Shown: one piece after another, positions 42,859 through 53,133 of the stretch | Layout of the letters: each line of letters starts with the position of its first letter | Position numbering within the stretch: position 1 is the stretch's first letter | Assembly: GCA_021731445.1 (NCBI GenBank) | Contig: JAKFXK010000029.1 | Coordinates: 31,085 to 95,084 of the forward strand | DNA length: 64,000 bases | Origin: Nevskiaceae bacterium | GTDB lineage: Bacteria > Pseudomonadota > Gammaproteobacteria > Nevskiales > Nevskiaceae | Direction: 5' to 3' | Notes under the pieces: model-generated | The model's database searches: none | Told to the model about the DNA's origin: nothing | What the model saw: only the letters and a program-made list of their open reading frames with translations | Made by a program: the position numbers and the translations under genes

Positions 42859-45038
42859 GGGGCAGGCGGTTCCGGATGTTCGTCGTCGGGCGGTGCCCGC
42901 TCGCCGGCATCGCCGGTGCGGGGCGGGGCCACGGCAGGGGCTACGAAGCCAGCCTCCGGATTGGGGGCCTCGACGGCATCGGCGGGACTGTCGCCCGCTG
43001 CTGCGGGCTTGGGTGCGCCGGGTGCCTGGGCGGGGATGGTAATCATCGGCGGTGCCACACGCGGTGCCGCCACAGGCGTGCTGGTCGTCCGCTCCTCAGG
43101 TGCGACATAGCCATCGAACTCGGTGCTGTCCTCGCCGGAGGCGGCATCCAGCGTGGCGGGCAGGGTGACGGTGGCGTAAATCACCTTGCCCAGCAGGTAC
43201 TGATCCATCACCTGGCGCGCCACCGGTGCGGCCACGCTGCCGCCGTGGCCGGCGTGCTCGGCCAGCACCGCAATGGCGATGCGCGGCTTGTCGATGGGTG
43301 CAAAAGCCATGAACCAGGCGTGGTCGCGCAGATGCTTAGGCGTGGAGTCGAGCGTCGGCACGTCGTCCTCGGTCTGCGACAAGCCCGCCACTTGCGCGGT
43401 GCCAGTCTTGCCGGCGATACGGTATGGCGCGTCCCTGCCGACGCGGTAGGCGGTGCCGCCCGGCTCGTGCATCACCGACTCCATGGTACTGATGACCGAT
43501 TCGAAATCCTTGGGCCGCTCGCCATCGAAAGGGGGCAGCGGCGTCGGCGTGACGCCAGTGACGGTGCCGGTGATCGGATCTTCGTAGGCATGCACCATGT
43601 GCGGCTCGAAGCCGCCACCGCGCATGGCGAGCCTGGCGGTGGCCTGCGCCATCTGCAGGGGCGTGACCTGCCAGTAGCCCTGGCCGATGCCGATGTTGAG
43701 GGTCTCGCCGGGGAACCAGGTCTCCTTGCGGGCGCGGGTTTTCCACTCCCGCGAGGGCAGCAGGCCGTTGCGCTCATGCGGGATGTCGATACCGGTGGCG
43801 CGGCCGAAGCCGAAGTTTCCGAGTGCCTTGTTGATGCGGTCGATGCCCAGGCCCTGCGCCAGCTGGTAAAAAAACACGTCGCAGGAGCGTGCCATGGCAC
43901 TGCGCATGTCCACCGTGCCGTGACCGCTGCGCTTGTGGCAGCGGTACTTGCGGGTGGTGTTGGGCAGGTAGTAGGTGCCGCTGCAGAACGCATGGGTATC
44001 CATGCCCGCCTCGTCGAAGGCCAGCCCGGCAAAGCTCATGAACGGCTTGATGGTGGAACCGGGTGGATAGGTGCCTTGCAGCGCGCGGTTGTAGAGCGGC
44101 CGCCCCGGATCGTTGAGCAGCTCGCGGTACTGGCGGTTGCTGATGCCACCGACGAAGGGTTCGGGGTCGAAGCCCGGCTTGCTGACCAGTGCCAGCACCT
44201 CGCCGGTCTGAGGGTCAATGGCAGCCACGGCGCCATCGAGATCACCAAGCGCGGCTTCGGCGACCTGCTGCAACTTGGCATCCAGCGTGAGATACAGGTT
44301 GCGGCCGGGTGCGCCGGGGCGTTGCTCCAGTTCGCGCAGGGGTCTTCCCGCCGCATTGGCCTCGACGATGCGCGCGCCGGGGGTACCGCGCAGCTCCTCC
44401 TCGTGGCTCTTTTCGATGCCGAGCTTGCCGATCAGGTTGATACCCTGGTACTGGCGCTCGTCAAGCTTGGAGAACTCCGCTTCGCTGATGCCCCCGACAT
44501 AGCCGATGAGGTGGCTCGCTTCGGCACCGAGCGGATAGGTGCGGGAGAGACCGGCCTGAATGTCCACCCCCTTGAAGGCGAAGCGGTTGATCTCGAAGGC
44601 CGCGACCTCGGCTGGTGTGAGATTGGTTTTCAGCGCCACACCCCGATAGCGCGGGGTCTTGCGGGCGCGATCCTTGAAGCGGGCGAGATCGCCAGGGGTG
44701 AGGTTCATCACCGGAGCCAGGGTCGCGAGCAGGGCGTCTAGATTGTCCACCTGGTCACGGGTGACTTCGAGGTCGAACGAGGGACGGTTCTGCGCCAACA
44801 GAGTGCCGTTGCGGTCGTAGATCAGCCCGCGCACCGGCGGCATGGCAACCACGCGCATGCGGTTGTCGTCGGCGCGCGTGCTGAAATATTCATGCTGCAG
44901 CAGCTGCAAGTCGCCGAGGCGTGCGATCAGCAGGCAGACCATCAGCAGGCAGAGCAGGGTTGCCATGACGATGCGGCGGGTGAAGCTGCGCTTTTCCTCG
45001 TAGAGGTCTTTCAGCGCGTCGAAGCTGTCGAGCACCAT
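42855..45038 (-). CDS. mrdA: Penicillin-binding protein 2 with Pro/Ala-rich C-terminal extension
   Basis: A 727-residue transpeptidase that partners RodA in cell elongation. It has one N-terminal membrane span (VMATLLCLLMVCLLIARLG), the dimerisation domain and a transpeptidase domain with SxxK in GSTIKPFM, SxN-type SCD in ARSCDVFFYQ, and KTG in AGKTGTAQV. The last about 100 residues (from TPVAAPRVAPP on) are a Pro/Ala/Glu-rich low-complexity tail, longer than in E. coli PBP2. The start at 45038 (MVLDSFDALKD) lies seven bases after mreD and fits the family. Confidence 0.96.
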   Translation of the reverse strand: MVLDSFDALKDLYEEKRSFTRRIVMATLLCLLMVCLLIARLGDLQLLQHEYFSTRADDNRMRVVAMPPVRGLIYDRNGTLLAQNRPSFDLEVTRDQVDNLDALLATLAPVMNLTPGDLARFKDRARKTPRYRGVALKTNLTPAEVAAFEINRFAFKGVDIQAGLSRTYPLGAEASHLIGYVGGISEAEFSKLDERQYQGINLIGKLGIEKSHEEELRGTPGARIVEANAAGRPLRELEQRPGAPGRNLYLTLDAKLQQVAEAALGDLDGAVAAIDPQTGEVLALVSKPGFDPEPFVGGISNRQYRELLNDPGRPLYNRALQGTYPPGSTIKPFMSFAGLAFDEAGMDTHAFCSGTYYLPNTTRKYRCHKRSGHGTVDMRSAMARSCDVFFYQLAQGLGIDRINKALGNFGFGRATGIDIPHERNGLLPSREWKTRARKETWFPGETLNIGIGQGYWQVTPLQMAQATARLAMRGGGFEPHMVHAYEDPITGTVTGVTPTPLPPFDGERPKDFESVISTMESVMHEPGGTAYRVGRDAPYRIAGKTGTAQVAGLSQTEDDVPTLDSTPKHLRDHAWFMAFAPIDKPRIAIAVLAEHAGHGGSVAAPVARQVMDQYLLGKVIYATVTLPATLDAASGEDSTEFDGYVAPEERTTSTPVAAPRVAPPMITIPAQAPGAPKPAAAGDSPADAVEAPNPEAGFVAPAVAPPRTGDAGERAPPDDEHPEPPAP

Positions 45039-45045
45039 AGCGGGC

Positions 45046-45528
45046 TCACATCGACACGCGCTTGCCGCGCAGTGCGTCGAGCGTGAGATTGACCAGCGGC
45101 CAGCACAGCATCGAGGTGACCACCGGCAGGAAACGGCCCAACAGCTGCGAAGGGTGCTTGGCCATGCCATCGAACACGAACATCATCACCGCGTACAGCG
45201 CCCAGGCCGGTACCAGCAGCAACGTCACCTGCCAGAGCGGATACAGCCCCAGCTCGGCACGCAGGCGGATCAGGGTATAGACCAGTAGCGTCAGGCCGAT
45301 GACGTGCTGCCCCAGCGGGGCGTCGTAGAGCGTGTCGCAAGCGATGCCGGCCAGCAGTGCGGCACCGATCACCGAGACATTGGGGCCATACAGCGCCCAG
45401 TAACCCAGCACCATCACCAGCCACAACGGCCGCGCCGCCGACAGTGCGGGCGGCAGCGGCAGGAATTGCAGGCACAGCGCCATCAGCATGCTGAACATGA
45501 AAAGCCCGCCGGGGCCACGGATCATCAT
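45046..45528 (-). CDS. mreD: Rod-shape-determining protein MreD
   Basis: A 160-residue inner-membrane protein with about five to six helices, the MreD length. It contains the family's FLPLPPALSAARPLWLVMVLGYWAL and GIACDTLYDAPLGQHVIGLTLL segments. It works with MreC, RodA and PBP2. Its start overlaps the mreC stop by four bases. Confidence 0.93.
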   Translation of the reverse strand: MMIRGPGGLFMFSMLMALCLQFLPLPPALSAARPLWLVMVLGYWALYGPNVSVIGAALLAGIACDTLYDAPLGQHVIGLTLLVYTLIRLRAELGLYPLWQVTLLLVPAWALYAVMMFVFDGMAKHPSQLLGRFLPVVTSMLCWPLVNLTLDALRGKRVSM

Positions 45529-46697
45529 GGCGCGGGTGGCTCAGCCGGTGCGGCGGGACTGGTGCTTTCGGGCGGCAAGCGTGGTGGCACGGTTGTAATC
45601 GCTTGTGGTGCCGGTGCGAGCTTGGGCTTGGCTGGCTTCGCAGTCCTGGGTTTGATCGCTGCGGCGGCTGATGCGGATGTCGCGGCGGGCTTGGCGATAT
45701 CGCTGCCATACCGTAGCGGCGGCAGTGGTGGTGGTTCTGTGCCATTGGTGGCCAGAGGTAGCGAAGGCGTGGGCCGTGACGCTGGCGCCATCGCAGCGGC
45801 CGCCTGTGCTGCCTGTGTGGCAGTGCCTGCGGCAGCATCTTCATCAACCGCCGCCGTCGGGGCGCTGCTCCACACCAGCAGAGTCTGTCGCCCCTGGTTG
45901 AGGCGGGCGCTGGGGTAGGCGCTGGCCTCCATGAAGTGCTCGCCGGTGGTGCGACGGATGTCGAAGATCTCGCCCACCGGGTAGCCAGCCGGAAAACGGC
46001 CGCCCAATCCCGAAGACACCAGGAGATCGCCCACCTTCACATCGGCATTGCCGGGCAGAAAGGGCAGTGTCAGTACCCGGCCATCGCCACCGCCACGCGC
46101 CGAGGTTTGCAGGCCGGTGCGGTTGATCTCCACCGGGATGCCGTGGCTGGGGTCGGTCACCAGGATCGCCATCGACGAGGTGGGGTTGACCCGGATCACC
46201 TGTCCCATGACGCCATAGGCATCGACGATGGCCTGGCCGAAATAGACGCCGTCGGCAGCACCCTTGTTAAGGGTGATCTGGTGGCGGTACGGCGACTGTG
46301 CGGTAGCGATGATCTCGGCGATCAGCACTTTCTGGTCGAGCGCGCTGGAGCTGGCCATCAGCTGGCGGATGCGGCGGTTTTCGGCCTCCAGCGCATCGAG
46401 TTTCAGGAGCCGCGCTTGTGCAGCCAGCTGCGAGGTACGCAACTGCCTGTTCTCGCTCAGCAGTTCACGGTAGTTCTTGAGTTCGCCACCGGCCTCGACG
46501 AGATCCCCCGGCATGTTGCCGACCCAGTGCAGTGGCTGCAGAACCCAGTCGATGGAGCCGCGAATGGCGGCGAGGATGGGCAGTCCGCGCTGGTCGGCAA
46601 ACCAGACCCCCAGAGCGAGCACGATGACCAGCAAAGCCCGCGCACCCACGCCAGGGCCGCGCGGGAAGAGGGGAGAGCTGGTGCGGCGACGGGCCAT
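45525..46697 (-). CDS. mreC: Rod-shape-determining protein MreC with long Pro/Ala-rich tail
   Basis: A 390-residue single-pass protein of the elongasome. It has an N-terminal anchor (ALLVIVLALGVWF), a coiled coil (about 70-115) and the paired beta-barrel domain with AQSPYRHQITLNKGAADGVYFGQAIVD, VNPTSSMAILVTD, GVRVR-like GIPVEINRTGL and LLVSSGLGGRFPAGYPVG. From about residue 275 a Pro/Ala/Lys-rich tail of about 115 residues follows, lacking in E. coli MreC. It starts 63 bases after mreB. Confidence 0.94.
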   Translation of the reverse strand: MARRRTSSPLFPRGPGVGARALLVIVLALGVWFADQRGLPILAAIRGSIDWVLQPLHWVGNMPGDLVEAGGELKNYRELLSENRQLRTSQLAAQARLLKLDALEAENRRIRQLMASSSALDQKVLIAEIIATAQSPYRHQITLNKGAADGVYFGQAIVDAYGVMGQVIRVNPTSSMAILVTDPSHGIPVEINRTGLQTSARGGGDGRVLTLPFLPGNADVKVGDLLVSSGLGGRFPAGYPVGEIFDIRRTTGEHFMEASAYPSARLNQGRQTLLVWSSAPTAAVDEDAAAGTATQAAQAAAAMAPASRPTPSLPLATNGTEPPPLPPLRYGSDIAKPAATSASAAAAIKPRTAKPAKPKLAPAPQAITTVPPRLPPESTSPAAPAEPPAP

Positions 46698-46760
46698 CAG
46701 TAAGCGGGCCTGAAAATGTGGAGTGAGCGGTGTGAGCGAAGTGGCTCAGTCCACATGGCT

Positions 46761-47903
<1,143 letters not shown>

Positions 47904-47957
47904 CTAAGATTGTGCAGCGCACATCTTACGTCATTTCAGCCGCAATCTCCCCCCAAT

Positions 47958-48245
47958 ATGAGCCTTACACCCGAACAGGTGCAGCAGGTCGCGCACCTCG
48001 CGCGACTTGAACTAAAGCCTGAAAAAACCACGCTTTACGCCCAGCAGCTCTCCAATATCCTGGCCATGGTCGATCAGCTCACCGCTGTGGATACCGCCGG
48101 TGTGATGCCGATGGCCCACCCTTTGGAGCTGACCCAGCGCCTGCGCGCCGACGTGGTGAGCGAGCCGAATCGCCGTGAGGCCTACCAGGCGCATGCGCCG
48201 GCAGTGGACGCCGGTCTGTTTCTGGTGCCGAAGGTGATTGAATGA
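47958..48245 (+). CDS. gatC: Asp-tRNA(Asn)/Glu-tRNA(Gln) amidotransferase subunit C
   Basis: A 95-residue small subunit that stabilises GatA-GatB. The GatC pattern is clear: TPEQVQQVAHLARLELKPEKTTLYAQQLSNIL (about 5-35), the AVDTAGVMPMAHP motif and the C-terminal LVPKVIE. The upstream in-frame codons to 47823 are not conserved; the start at 47958 is right for the family. It is the first gene of gatCAB. Confidence 0.96.
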   Translation: MSLTPEQVQQVAHLARLELKPEKTTLYAQQLSNILAMVDQLTAVDTAGVMPMAHPLELTQRLRADVVSEPNRREAYQAHAPAVDAGLFLVPKVIE

Positions 48246-48345
48246 GCACGCCGACACGGTGTTTGCCCGAAGGGCAAGGGGTGCGGGACGCGTGCGTCTG
48301 TTCACGGGGCAGGGTGATCTCTAATTTCCAGGCGGAGGCTTGCCC

Positions 48346-49812
48346 GTGAACCTGCATCAGTTATCCCTGACGGCCATGGCTGAAGGGCTTGCCGCCAGGA
48401 AATTCTCCTCCCGTGAGCTGACCCAGCACTATCTGGATCGCATCGCCCAATACGACAAGCAGCTCAACAGCTACGTCACACTCACCGCGCACGCCGCCCT
48501 CGATGCGGCCGACGTGGCCGACACGCGCCGCACCAAGGGCGAGGTGGGCGGTCTGCTGGCGGGCATTCCCATCGCGCAAAAGGACATCTTCTGCACCGAA
48601 GGTGTACGCACCGCCTGCGGCAGCAAGATGCTCGACCGCTTCGTCGCCCCCTACAGCGCCACGATCATCGACAAGCTGCACCGCGACGCCGGCATGGTGA
48701 TGCTGGGCAAGCTCAACATGGATGAGTTCGCGATGGGTTCGTCCAACGAGACGAGCTTCTATGGCCCGGTGAAGAACCCTTGGGATGTGACCCGCGTTCC
48801 TGGTGGTTCTTCGGGCGGTTCGGTAGCCGCAGTGGCAGCCGGTCTCGCTCCGGTTGCCACCGCCACCGACACCGGTGGCTCCATCCGCCAGCCTGCGGCC
48901 TTCACCAATCTCACCGGCATCAAGCCGACCTATGGCCGCGTGTCGCGCTACGGGATGATCGCGTTCGCCAGCTCGCTCGATCAGGCTGGGGTTGTCGCGC
49001 GCTCAACCGAAGACGCGGCCTTGATCCTGCAAGCCATGTCCGGCTTCGATCCGCTCGACTCGACCAGCATCGAGCGGCCTGTCGATGACCTCGTGGGTGG
49101 TTTGGGCAAGTCGATCAAGGGTCTGAAGATCGGCCTGCCGAAGGAATACTTTGCCGATGGCATGTCCGCTGGCGTGCGCAGCTGCGTTGAAGCTGCGATT
49201 GCGCAGCTGAAGGCACTCGGCGCCGTAGTGAGCGAGATCAGCCTGCCCAACGCGCCGCTGTCGGTGCCGACCTATTACGTCGTGGCACCCGCCGAGGCCA
49301 GCAGCAACCTCGCGCGCATGGATGGCGTGCGCTTTGGCCACCGCAGCCAAGAAGCCAGGAACCTCGAAGAGCTGTACAAGAAATCGCGTGGCGAAGGCTT
49401 TGGGCCTGAGGTGCAGCGCAGAATCATGATCGGCACCTATGTGCTGAGCCACGGCTACTACGATGCGTATTATCTGCAAGCCCAGAAGGTGCGAAATCTC
49501 ATCTATCAGGACTTCAAGCGCGCCTACGAGGCGGTCGATGTGATCCTCGCCCCCACGACCACCGACGTCGCCTTCAAGTTCGGCGACAAGTCCGATGATC
49601 CGGTGGCGATGTATCTCAACGACATCTACACCATCGCTGCGAATCTCGCGGGCATTCCGGCGATGAGCCTGCCCTGCGGCTTCAGCGACGGGCTGCCGGT
49701 GGGCTTTCAGCTGATGGGCAATTACTTCGACGAAGCGCGGCTGCTCAATGTGGCACACCAGTATCAACAAGCGACGGACTTCCACAACCAGTCGCCGAAG
49801 GAGTTCTTGTAA
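48346..49812 (+). CDS. gatA: Asp-tRNA(Asn)/Glu-tRNA(Gln) amidotransferase subunit A
   Basis: A 488-residue glutaminase subunit with an amidase signature. The Ser-cisSer-Lys triad is Lys in [13 protein letters not shown] and the serines in [14 protein letters not shown], with [12 protein letters not shown] and [11 protein letters not shown]. It supplies ammonia to GatB. The GTG at 48346 is chosen since AGGCGGAGG ends seven bases upstream; the TTG at 48340 is too close to that site. Its stop overlaps the gatB start (TAATG). Confidence 0.96.
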   Translation: MNLHQLSLTAMAEGLAARKFSSRELTQHYLDRIAQYDKQLNSYVTLTAHAALDAADVADTRRTKGEVGGLLAGIPIAQKDIFCTEGVRTACGSKMLDRFVAPYSATIIDKLHRDAGMVMLGKLNMDEFAMGSSNETSFYGPVKNPWDVTRVPGGSSGGSVAAVAAGLAPVATATDTGGSIRQPAAFTNLTGIKPTYGRVSRYGMIAFASSLDQAGVVARSTEDAALILQAMSGFDPLDSTSIERPVDDLVGGLGKSIKGLKIGLPKEYFADGMSAGVRSCVEAAIAQLKALGAVVSEISLPNAPLSVPTYYVVAPAEASSNLARMDGVRFGHRSQEARNLEELYKKSRGEGFGPEVQRRIMIGTYVLSHGYYDAYYLQAQKVRNLIYQDFKRAYEAVDVILAPTTTDVAFKFGDKSDDPVAMYLNDIYTIAANLAGIPAMSLPCGFSDGLPVGFQLMGNYFDEARLLNVAHQYQQATDFHNQSPKEFL

Positions 49813-51254
49813 TGGCACTGCCCGCATGGGAGGTCGTGATCGGCCTCGAAGTCCACTGCCAGCTAATGACGCAGACCAAGATTTTCTCCGGTGCGGCGAC
49901 AGCCTACGGTGCTGAGCCCAACACGCAGGCCGATGCCGTGACGCTGGGCCTGCCCGGCGTGCTACCGGTGCTCAACCAGCAGGCGGTGAAGATGGCGGTG
50001 AAGTTTGGGCTGGCGGTGGATGCCAAGATCGCCGAGCGTTGCGTATTCGCGCGCAAGCACTATTTCTATCCCGATCTGCCCAAGGGCTACCAGATCAGCC
50101 AGTACGAGCTGCCCATCGTCGAGCACGGCCATCTTGATATCGAAGTCGACGGCAAGGTGAAGCGCATCGGCATCACCCGCGCGCATCTGGAAGAAGACGC
50201 CGGAAAGTCGCTGCATGAGGCCTATCCCGGCATGACTGGCATCGACCTTAACCGTGCCGGCACGCCGCTGATCGAGATCGTCAGCGAGCCGGACATCCGC
50301 AGCGCCGCCGAGGCAGTGGCATATCTGAAAAAGATGCACGCCATCGTGGTTTCGCTCGGCGTCTGCGACGGCAACATGCAGGAAGGTTCCTTCCGCTGTG
50401 ATGCGAATGTGAGCGTGCGGCGCGGCCCCGATGCGCCTTTCGGCACCCGCACCGAAACCAAGAACATCAACAGTTTCCGCTACGTGCAGCAGGCCATCGA
50501 CTTCGAGATCGCGCGGCAGATCGAGGTGCTGGAAGCCGGGGGCACCATCTACCAGGAAACGCGCCTGTTCAACCCGGATACGGGCGAGACGCGTGCAATG
50601 CGGCTGAAGGAAAACGCCAACGACTACCGTTACTTCCCCGATCCCGACCTGCTGCCGGTGATCGTCACGGCTGAGGACATTGCCGCCATCAAGGCCGACA
50701 TGCCGGAGCTGCCGACGGCAAAGAAGGTGCGCTTCGAGTCGCAGTATGGCCTGTCGCCCTACGACGCCAATCTGCTCACCGGCGAAACCGCGCTGGCGCT
50801 CTACTTCGAGGACGTGGTGAAGACCAGCGGTGCCGAAGCCAAGCTCTGCTCGAACTGGGTCACTGGCAATTTGCTCGCCGCACTCAACAAGTCCGGTAAG
50901 GGCATTGAGGACACTCCCATCAGCGCCGTGCAGCTCGCCGGCCTCGTCGCACGCATCGCCGACAAGACCATCAGCGGCAACATCGGCAAGGATGTGTTCG
51001 AGGCCATGCTCAATGGTGAGGGCTCGGCCGACGAGATCATCAAGGCCAAGGGCCTGATGCAGATCACCGACGCGGGCGCGATCATCAAGGCCATCGAAGA
51101 GATCATGGCCAAGAATCCGGGCCAACTTGCCGAATACCGCAGCGGCAAGGACAAGCTGTTTGGCTTCTTCGTTGGGCAGACCATGAAGGCCACGGGCGGC
51201 AAGGCCAACCCCGACGCGCTCAACCGTTTGCTCAAAGAGAAACTGGCTGGCTAA
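49812..51254 (+). CDS. gatB: Asp-tRNA(Asn)/Glu-tRNA(Gln) amidotransferase subunit B
   Basis: A 480-residue kinase subunit that activates the misacylated tRNA and transfers the amide. It has the opening [13 protein letters not shown], the [16 protein letters not shown] active-site segment, [25 protein letters not shown] and [19 protein letters not shown], plus the C-terminal YqeY-like tail. Its ATG overlaps the gatA stop by one base. Together with gatC and gatA it makes the amide-forming route for Asn- and/or Gln-tRNA. Confidence 0.97.
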   Translation: MALPAWEVVIGLEVHCQLMTQTKIFSGAATAYGAEPNTQADAVTLGLPGVLPVLNQQAVKMAVKFGLAVDAKIAERCVFARKHYFYPDLPKGYQISQYELPIVEHGHLDIEVDGKVKRIGITRAHLEEDAGKSLHEAYPGMTGIDLNRAGTPLIEIVSEPDIRSAAEAVAYLKKMHAIVVSLGVCDGNMQEGSFRCDANVSVRRGPDAPFGTRTETKNINSFRYVQQAIDFEIARQIEVLEAGGTIYQETRLFNPDTGETRAMRLKENANDYRYFPDPDLLPVIVTAEDIAAIKADMPELPTAKKVRFESQYGLSPYDANLLTGETALALYFEDVVKTSGAEAKLCSNWVTGNLLAALNKSGKGIEDTPISAVQLAGLVARIADKTISGNIGKDVFEAMLNGEGSADEIIKAKGLMQITDAGAIIKAIEEIMAKNPGQLAEYRSGKDKLFGFFVGQTMKATGGKANPDALNRLLKEKLAG

Positions 51255-51263
51255 AAAAACACT

Positions 51264-51347
51264 GTCATTCCCGCGCAAGCGGGAATCCAGTTGTCAGTCT
51301 GCGCACCGCTGGATAGGAAACTGGATTCCCGCCTGCGCGGGAATGAC
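51264..51347. repeat. REP-like pair of 27-bp inverted repeats between gatB and hslO
   Basis: Each 27-bp arm (51264-51290 and 51321-51347) carries an internal hairpin of the form ATTCCCGC...GCGGGAAT. The two arms are reverse complements except for two or three bases, with 30 bases between. This ATTCCCGC-type palindrome is widespread as a REP element in beta- and gammaproteobacteria. The right arm contains an ATG in frame with hslO. Confidence 0.88.
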
Positions 51348-51357
51348 AAGAAAAAAG

Positions 51358-52230
51358 ATGGCAAATCACCTCACACCCTTTTTGATCGAAAACCGTGGCG
51401 TGCGCGGCTTCGCGGTCGAGATCACCGAAGGCATTCCAGAGCTGCTCGGCTGGCGCGAGTATTCGCCGGACATGCTCCGTCTGCTAGGCCACGCGCTGGC
51501 GGCCACGCCCTTGCTGGCAGCGGACATCGGCGAGGGCGCGCGCTTCAACCTGCAATTCCAGGGCGCTGACGGCCAGCCTTTGAAGATGCTGGTCGCCCAA
51601 GTTGACCAGCAGATGCGGCTGCGTGGCATGGCCAAATGCGATGCCGGCACCGACGGCGATTTCCAGAAGCTCATGACCAGAGGCACCCTGGCCTGCATGC
51701 TGGAGCCAAAAGCGGGCGGGGCGGATCGCTATCAGGCGCTGGTCGAGATTCTCGGCGAGAACCTCTCCGAGGCGCTGGAAATCTACTTCGCCCAGTCAGA
51801 GCAGCTCCGCACGCGCATCTGCCTCGGTGCCTCGCCGACCAAGTTCGCCGGCCTGATGGTGCAGCGTCTGCCCGAAGGTTGCGCGGACGACGACTGGGTG
51901 CATGTCTACCATCTGTTCCAGACGCTGCAAGAGCCGGAGCTGTTGGCGGTGGACGCCGAGACCTTGTTGAGAAGGCTGTTCATCGAGGACACCGTGCGCG
52001 TGTTCCCGTCGCGCTCCATCGCGTTGCAATGCCAGTGCAGTCACGCGCAAATTTCCGCCATGTTGCTGGGCTTGGGCGAAGAGGAATTGCGTCCCGTGCT
52101 CGTGGAGCAAGGCCGCATCGATGTCACCTGCGAGTTCTGCGGCAAGAGTTATGGCTATCGCGAAGTCGAAGTGCGCGAGCTGTTCAATGCTGCCAAGGCC
52201 AGTGCCGAGGCGGGGCGCACGCTGCAATGA
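51358..52230 (+). CDS. hslO: Redox-regulated chaperone Hsp33
   Basis: A 290-residue holdase chaperone that turns on under oxidative stress. The Zn-binding redox switch is CQCSH...CEFC near the C-terminus (Cys pairs about 30 residues apart). The core has YFAQSEQLRTRICLG and GLMVQRLPEG typical of Hsp33. The ATG at 51358 (MANHLTPFLIEN) is chosen over the ATG at 51343, which sits inside the REP-like arm. The stop overlaps the following SET gene (ATGA), so translation is coupled. Confidence 0.95.
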   Translation: MANHLTPFLIENRGVRGFAVEITEGIPELLGWREYSPDMLRLLGHALAATPLLAADIGEGARFNLQFQGADGQPLKMLVAQVDQQMRLRGMAKCDAGTDGDFQKLMTRGTLACMLEPKAGGADRYQALVEILGENLSEALEIYFAQSEQLRTRICLGASPTKFAGLMVQRLPEGCADDDWVHVYHLFQTLQEPELLAVDAETLLRRLFIEDTVRVFPSRSIALQCQCSHAQISAMLLGLGEEELRPVLVEQGRIDVTCEFCGKSYGYREVEVRELFNAAKASAEAGRTLQ

Positions 52231-52697
52231 TCCTGCCGCGCTATCGCGTGGACGCCTCCCGCATCGCGGGCGCAGGCAAGGGGTTGTTTGCGGATGAGGC
52301 CATCGCCAAAGGGCGCGTCATCATCGCCCCCGACAAGGTTCACACTGTCTGGCCCGAATCAAAGCTGCGTAGTTATGCGCGTGATTCCATCGAGGTGGAG
52401 TCGAGCGTGCGCTGGTTCGAGGACCAATTTTCATTGACGCCGGAGTGGAGTGACGAGTGCTTCGTCAACCACAGTTTTGCGCCGAACGCACTCTGGCATC
52501 TCGGCTTCATCTTTGCCCTGCGCGACATCGCGGCGGGCGAAGAAGTGCTGATGGATTATCGCCATGTCATCGGTAGCGGCGAAGTGATGCCGTTCGAGGA
52601 TGCAGAGACCGGCCGCGAGATCGTCGGACTGCCCTGGCCTGAGGCACTACAAGATACTGCACGGCAACTCGTCGCCATCCTGGGCCCAATGCCATGA
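52227..52697 (+). CDS. SET-domain protein 1, coupled to hslO
   Basis: A 156-residue protein consisting only of a SET domain: SRIAGAGKGLFADEAIAKG at the start, then CFVNHSFAPNALWHLGFIFALRDIAAGEEVLMDYRHV with the NHS and E-x-x-x-DY motifs of SET lysine methyltransferases. No zinc cluster or DNA-binding part is seen. Bacterial SET proteins modify ribosomal, chromatin or chaperone proteins in the few known cases. Its ATG overlaps the hslO stop and its stop overlaps the next SET gene by four bases. The target is unknown. Confidence 0.8.
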   Translation: MILPRYRVDASRIAGAGKGLFADEAIAKGRVIIAPDKVHTVWPESKLRSYARDSIEVESSVRWFEDQFSLTPEWSDECFVNHSFAPNALWHLGFIFALRDIAAGEEVLMDYRHVIGSGEVMPFEDAETGREIVGLPWPEALQDTARQLVAILGPMP

Positions 52698-53089
52698 TCC
52701 TGATCCCCCATTACGTCGCCAGCAGTGCCATCTCCGGCGCTGGCCTGTTCGCCGCCGTGGACATCCAGCCGGGCGAAAAAATCTACCAGCTCGATTACCG
52801 CTTTCTGCTGGTGCTCTGCGATGCCGAGATTGCCGCCATGCCGCCTGCGGCGCGTGCGGCAACGGCCAAGTATTCGTATCGCGGCAGGGGCGCGGATCGC
52901 CTGCAGGGTGCCGTGTATTACTGCGCCGACGATTCGCGTTTCATGAATCACGCCGACGACCCCAACACCTCGGCGCTGGACAATGGGGAGGTGTACGTGG
53001 CTGCACGCTTCATCCCCGCAAACACGGAAATCACCTGTGACTACAGCGAGTTCTGCGATCCTGCGGACCTCTGCTTCGACTTTGGCTGA
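52694..53089 (+). CDS. SET-domain protein 2
   Basis: A 131-residue stand-alone SET domain: HYVASSAISGAGLFAAVDIQPGEKIYQLD, a short middle insert (YSYRGRGADRLQ), FMNHADDPNTSALDNGEVYVAARFI and EITCDYSEFCDPADLCFDF. The NH and EITCDY motifs are intact; two cysteines near the C-terminus could form the post-SET-like Zn site. It overlaps the first SET gene by four bases and precedes a perfect terminator, so hslO-SET-SET is a three-gene unit. It diverges clearly in sequence from SET protein 1, and no target is visible. Confidence 0.82.
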   Translation: MILIPHYVASSAISGAGLFAAVDIQPGEKIYQLDYRFLLVLCDAEIAAMPPAARAATAKYSYRGRGADRLQGAVYYCADDSRFMNHADDPNTSALDNGEVYVAARFIPANTEITCDYSEFCDPADLCFDFG

Positions 53090-53091
53090 TG

Positions 53092-53127
53092 CCACAAAAA
53101 AGCCGACTCGCGTCGGCTTTTTTGTGG
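53092..53127. terminator. Perfect 16-bp bidirectional terminator
   Basis: Stem CCACAAAAAAGCCGAC (53092-53107), loop TCGC, GTCGGCTTTTTTGTGG (53112-53127), no mismatch. It lies between the convergent SET gene 2 and desaturase 1 stops. T runs face both ways, so it can stop transcription from either side. Confidence 0.92.
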
Positions 53128-53133
53128 GTGAAC

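Noticed and set aside
42717..44741. A 674-codon open frame opposite mrdA
   Set aside because: Same reason: antisense to a well-conserved gene, with no recognisable domain.
51264..51347. Terminal inverted repeats of an insertion sequence
   Set aside because: Only 30 bases lie between the arms, with no transposase; each arm is itself a hairpin, as in REP elements.
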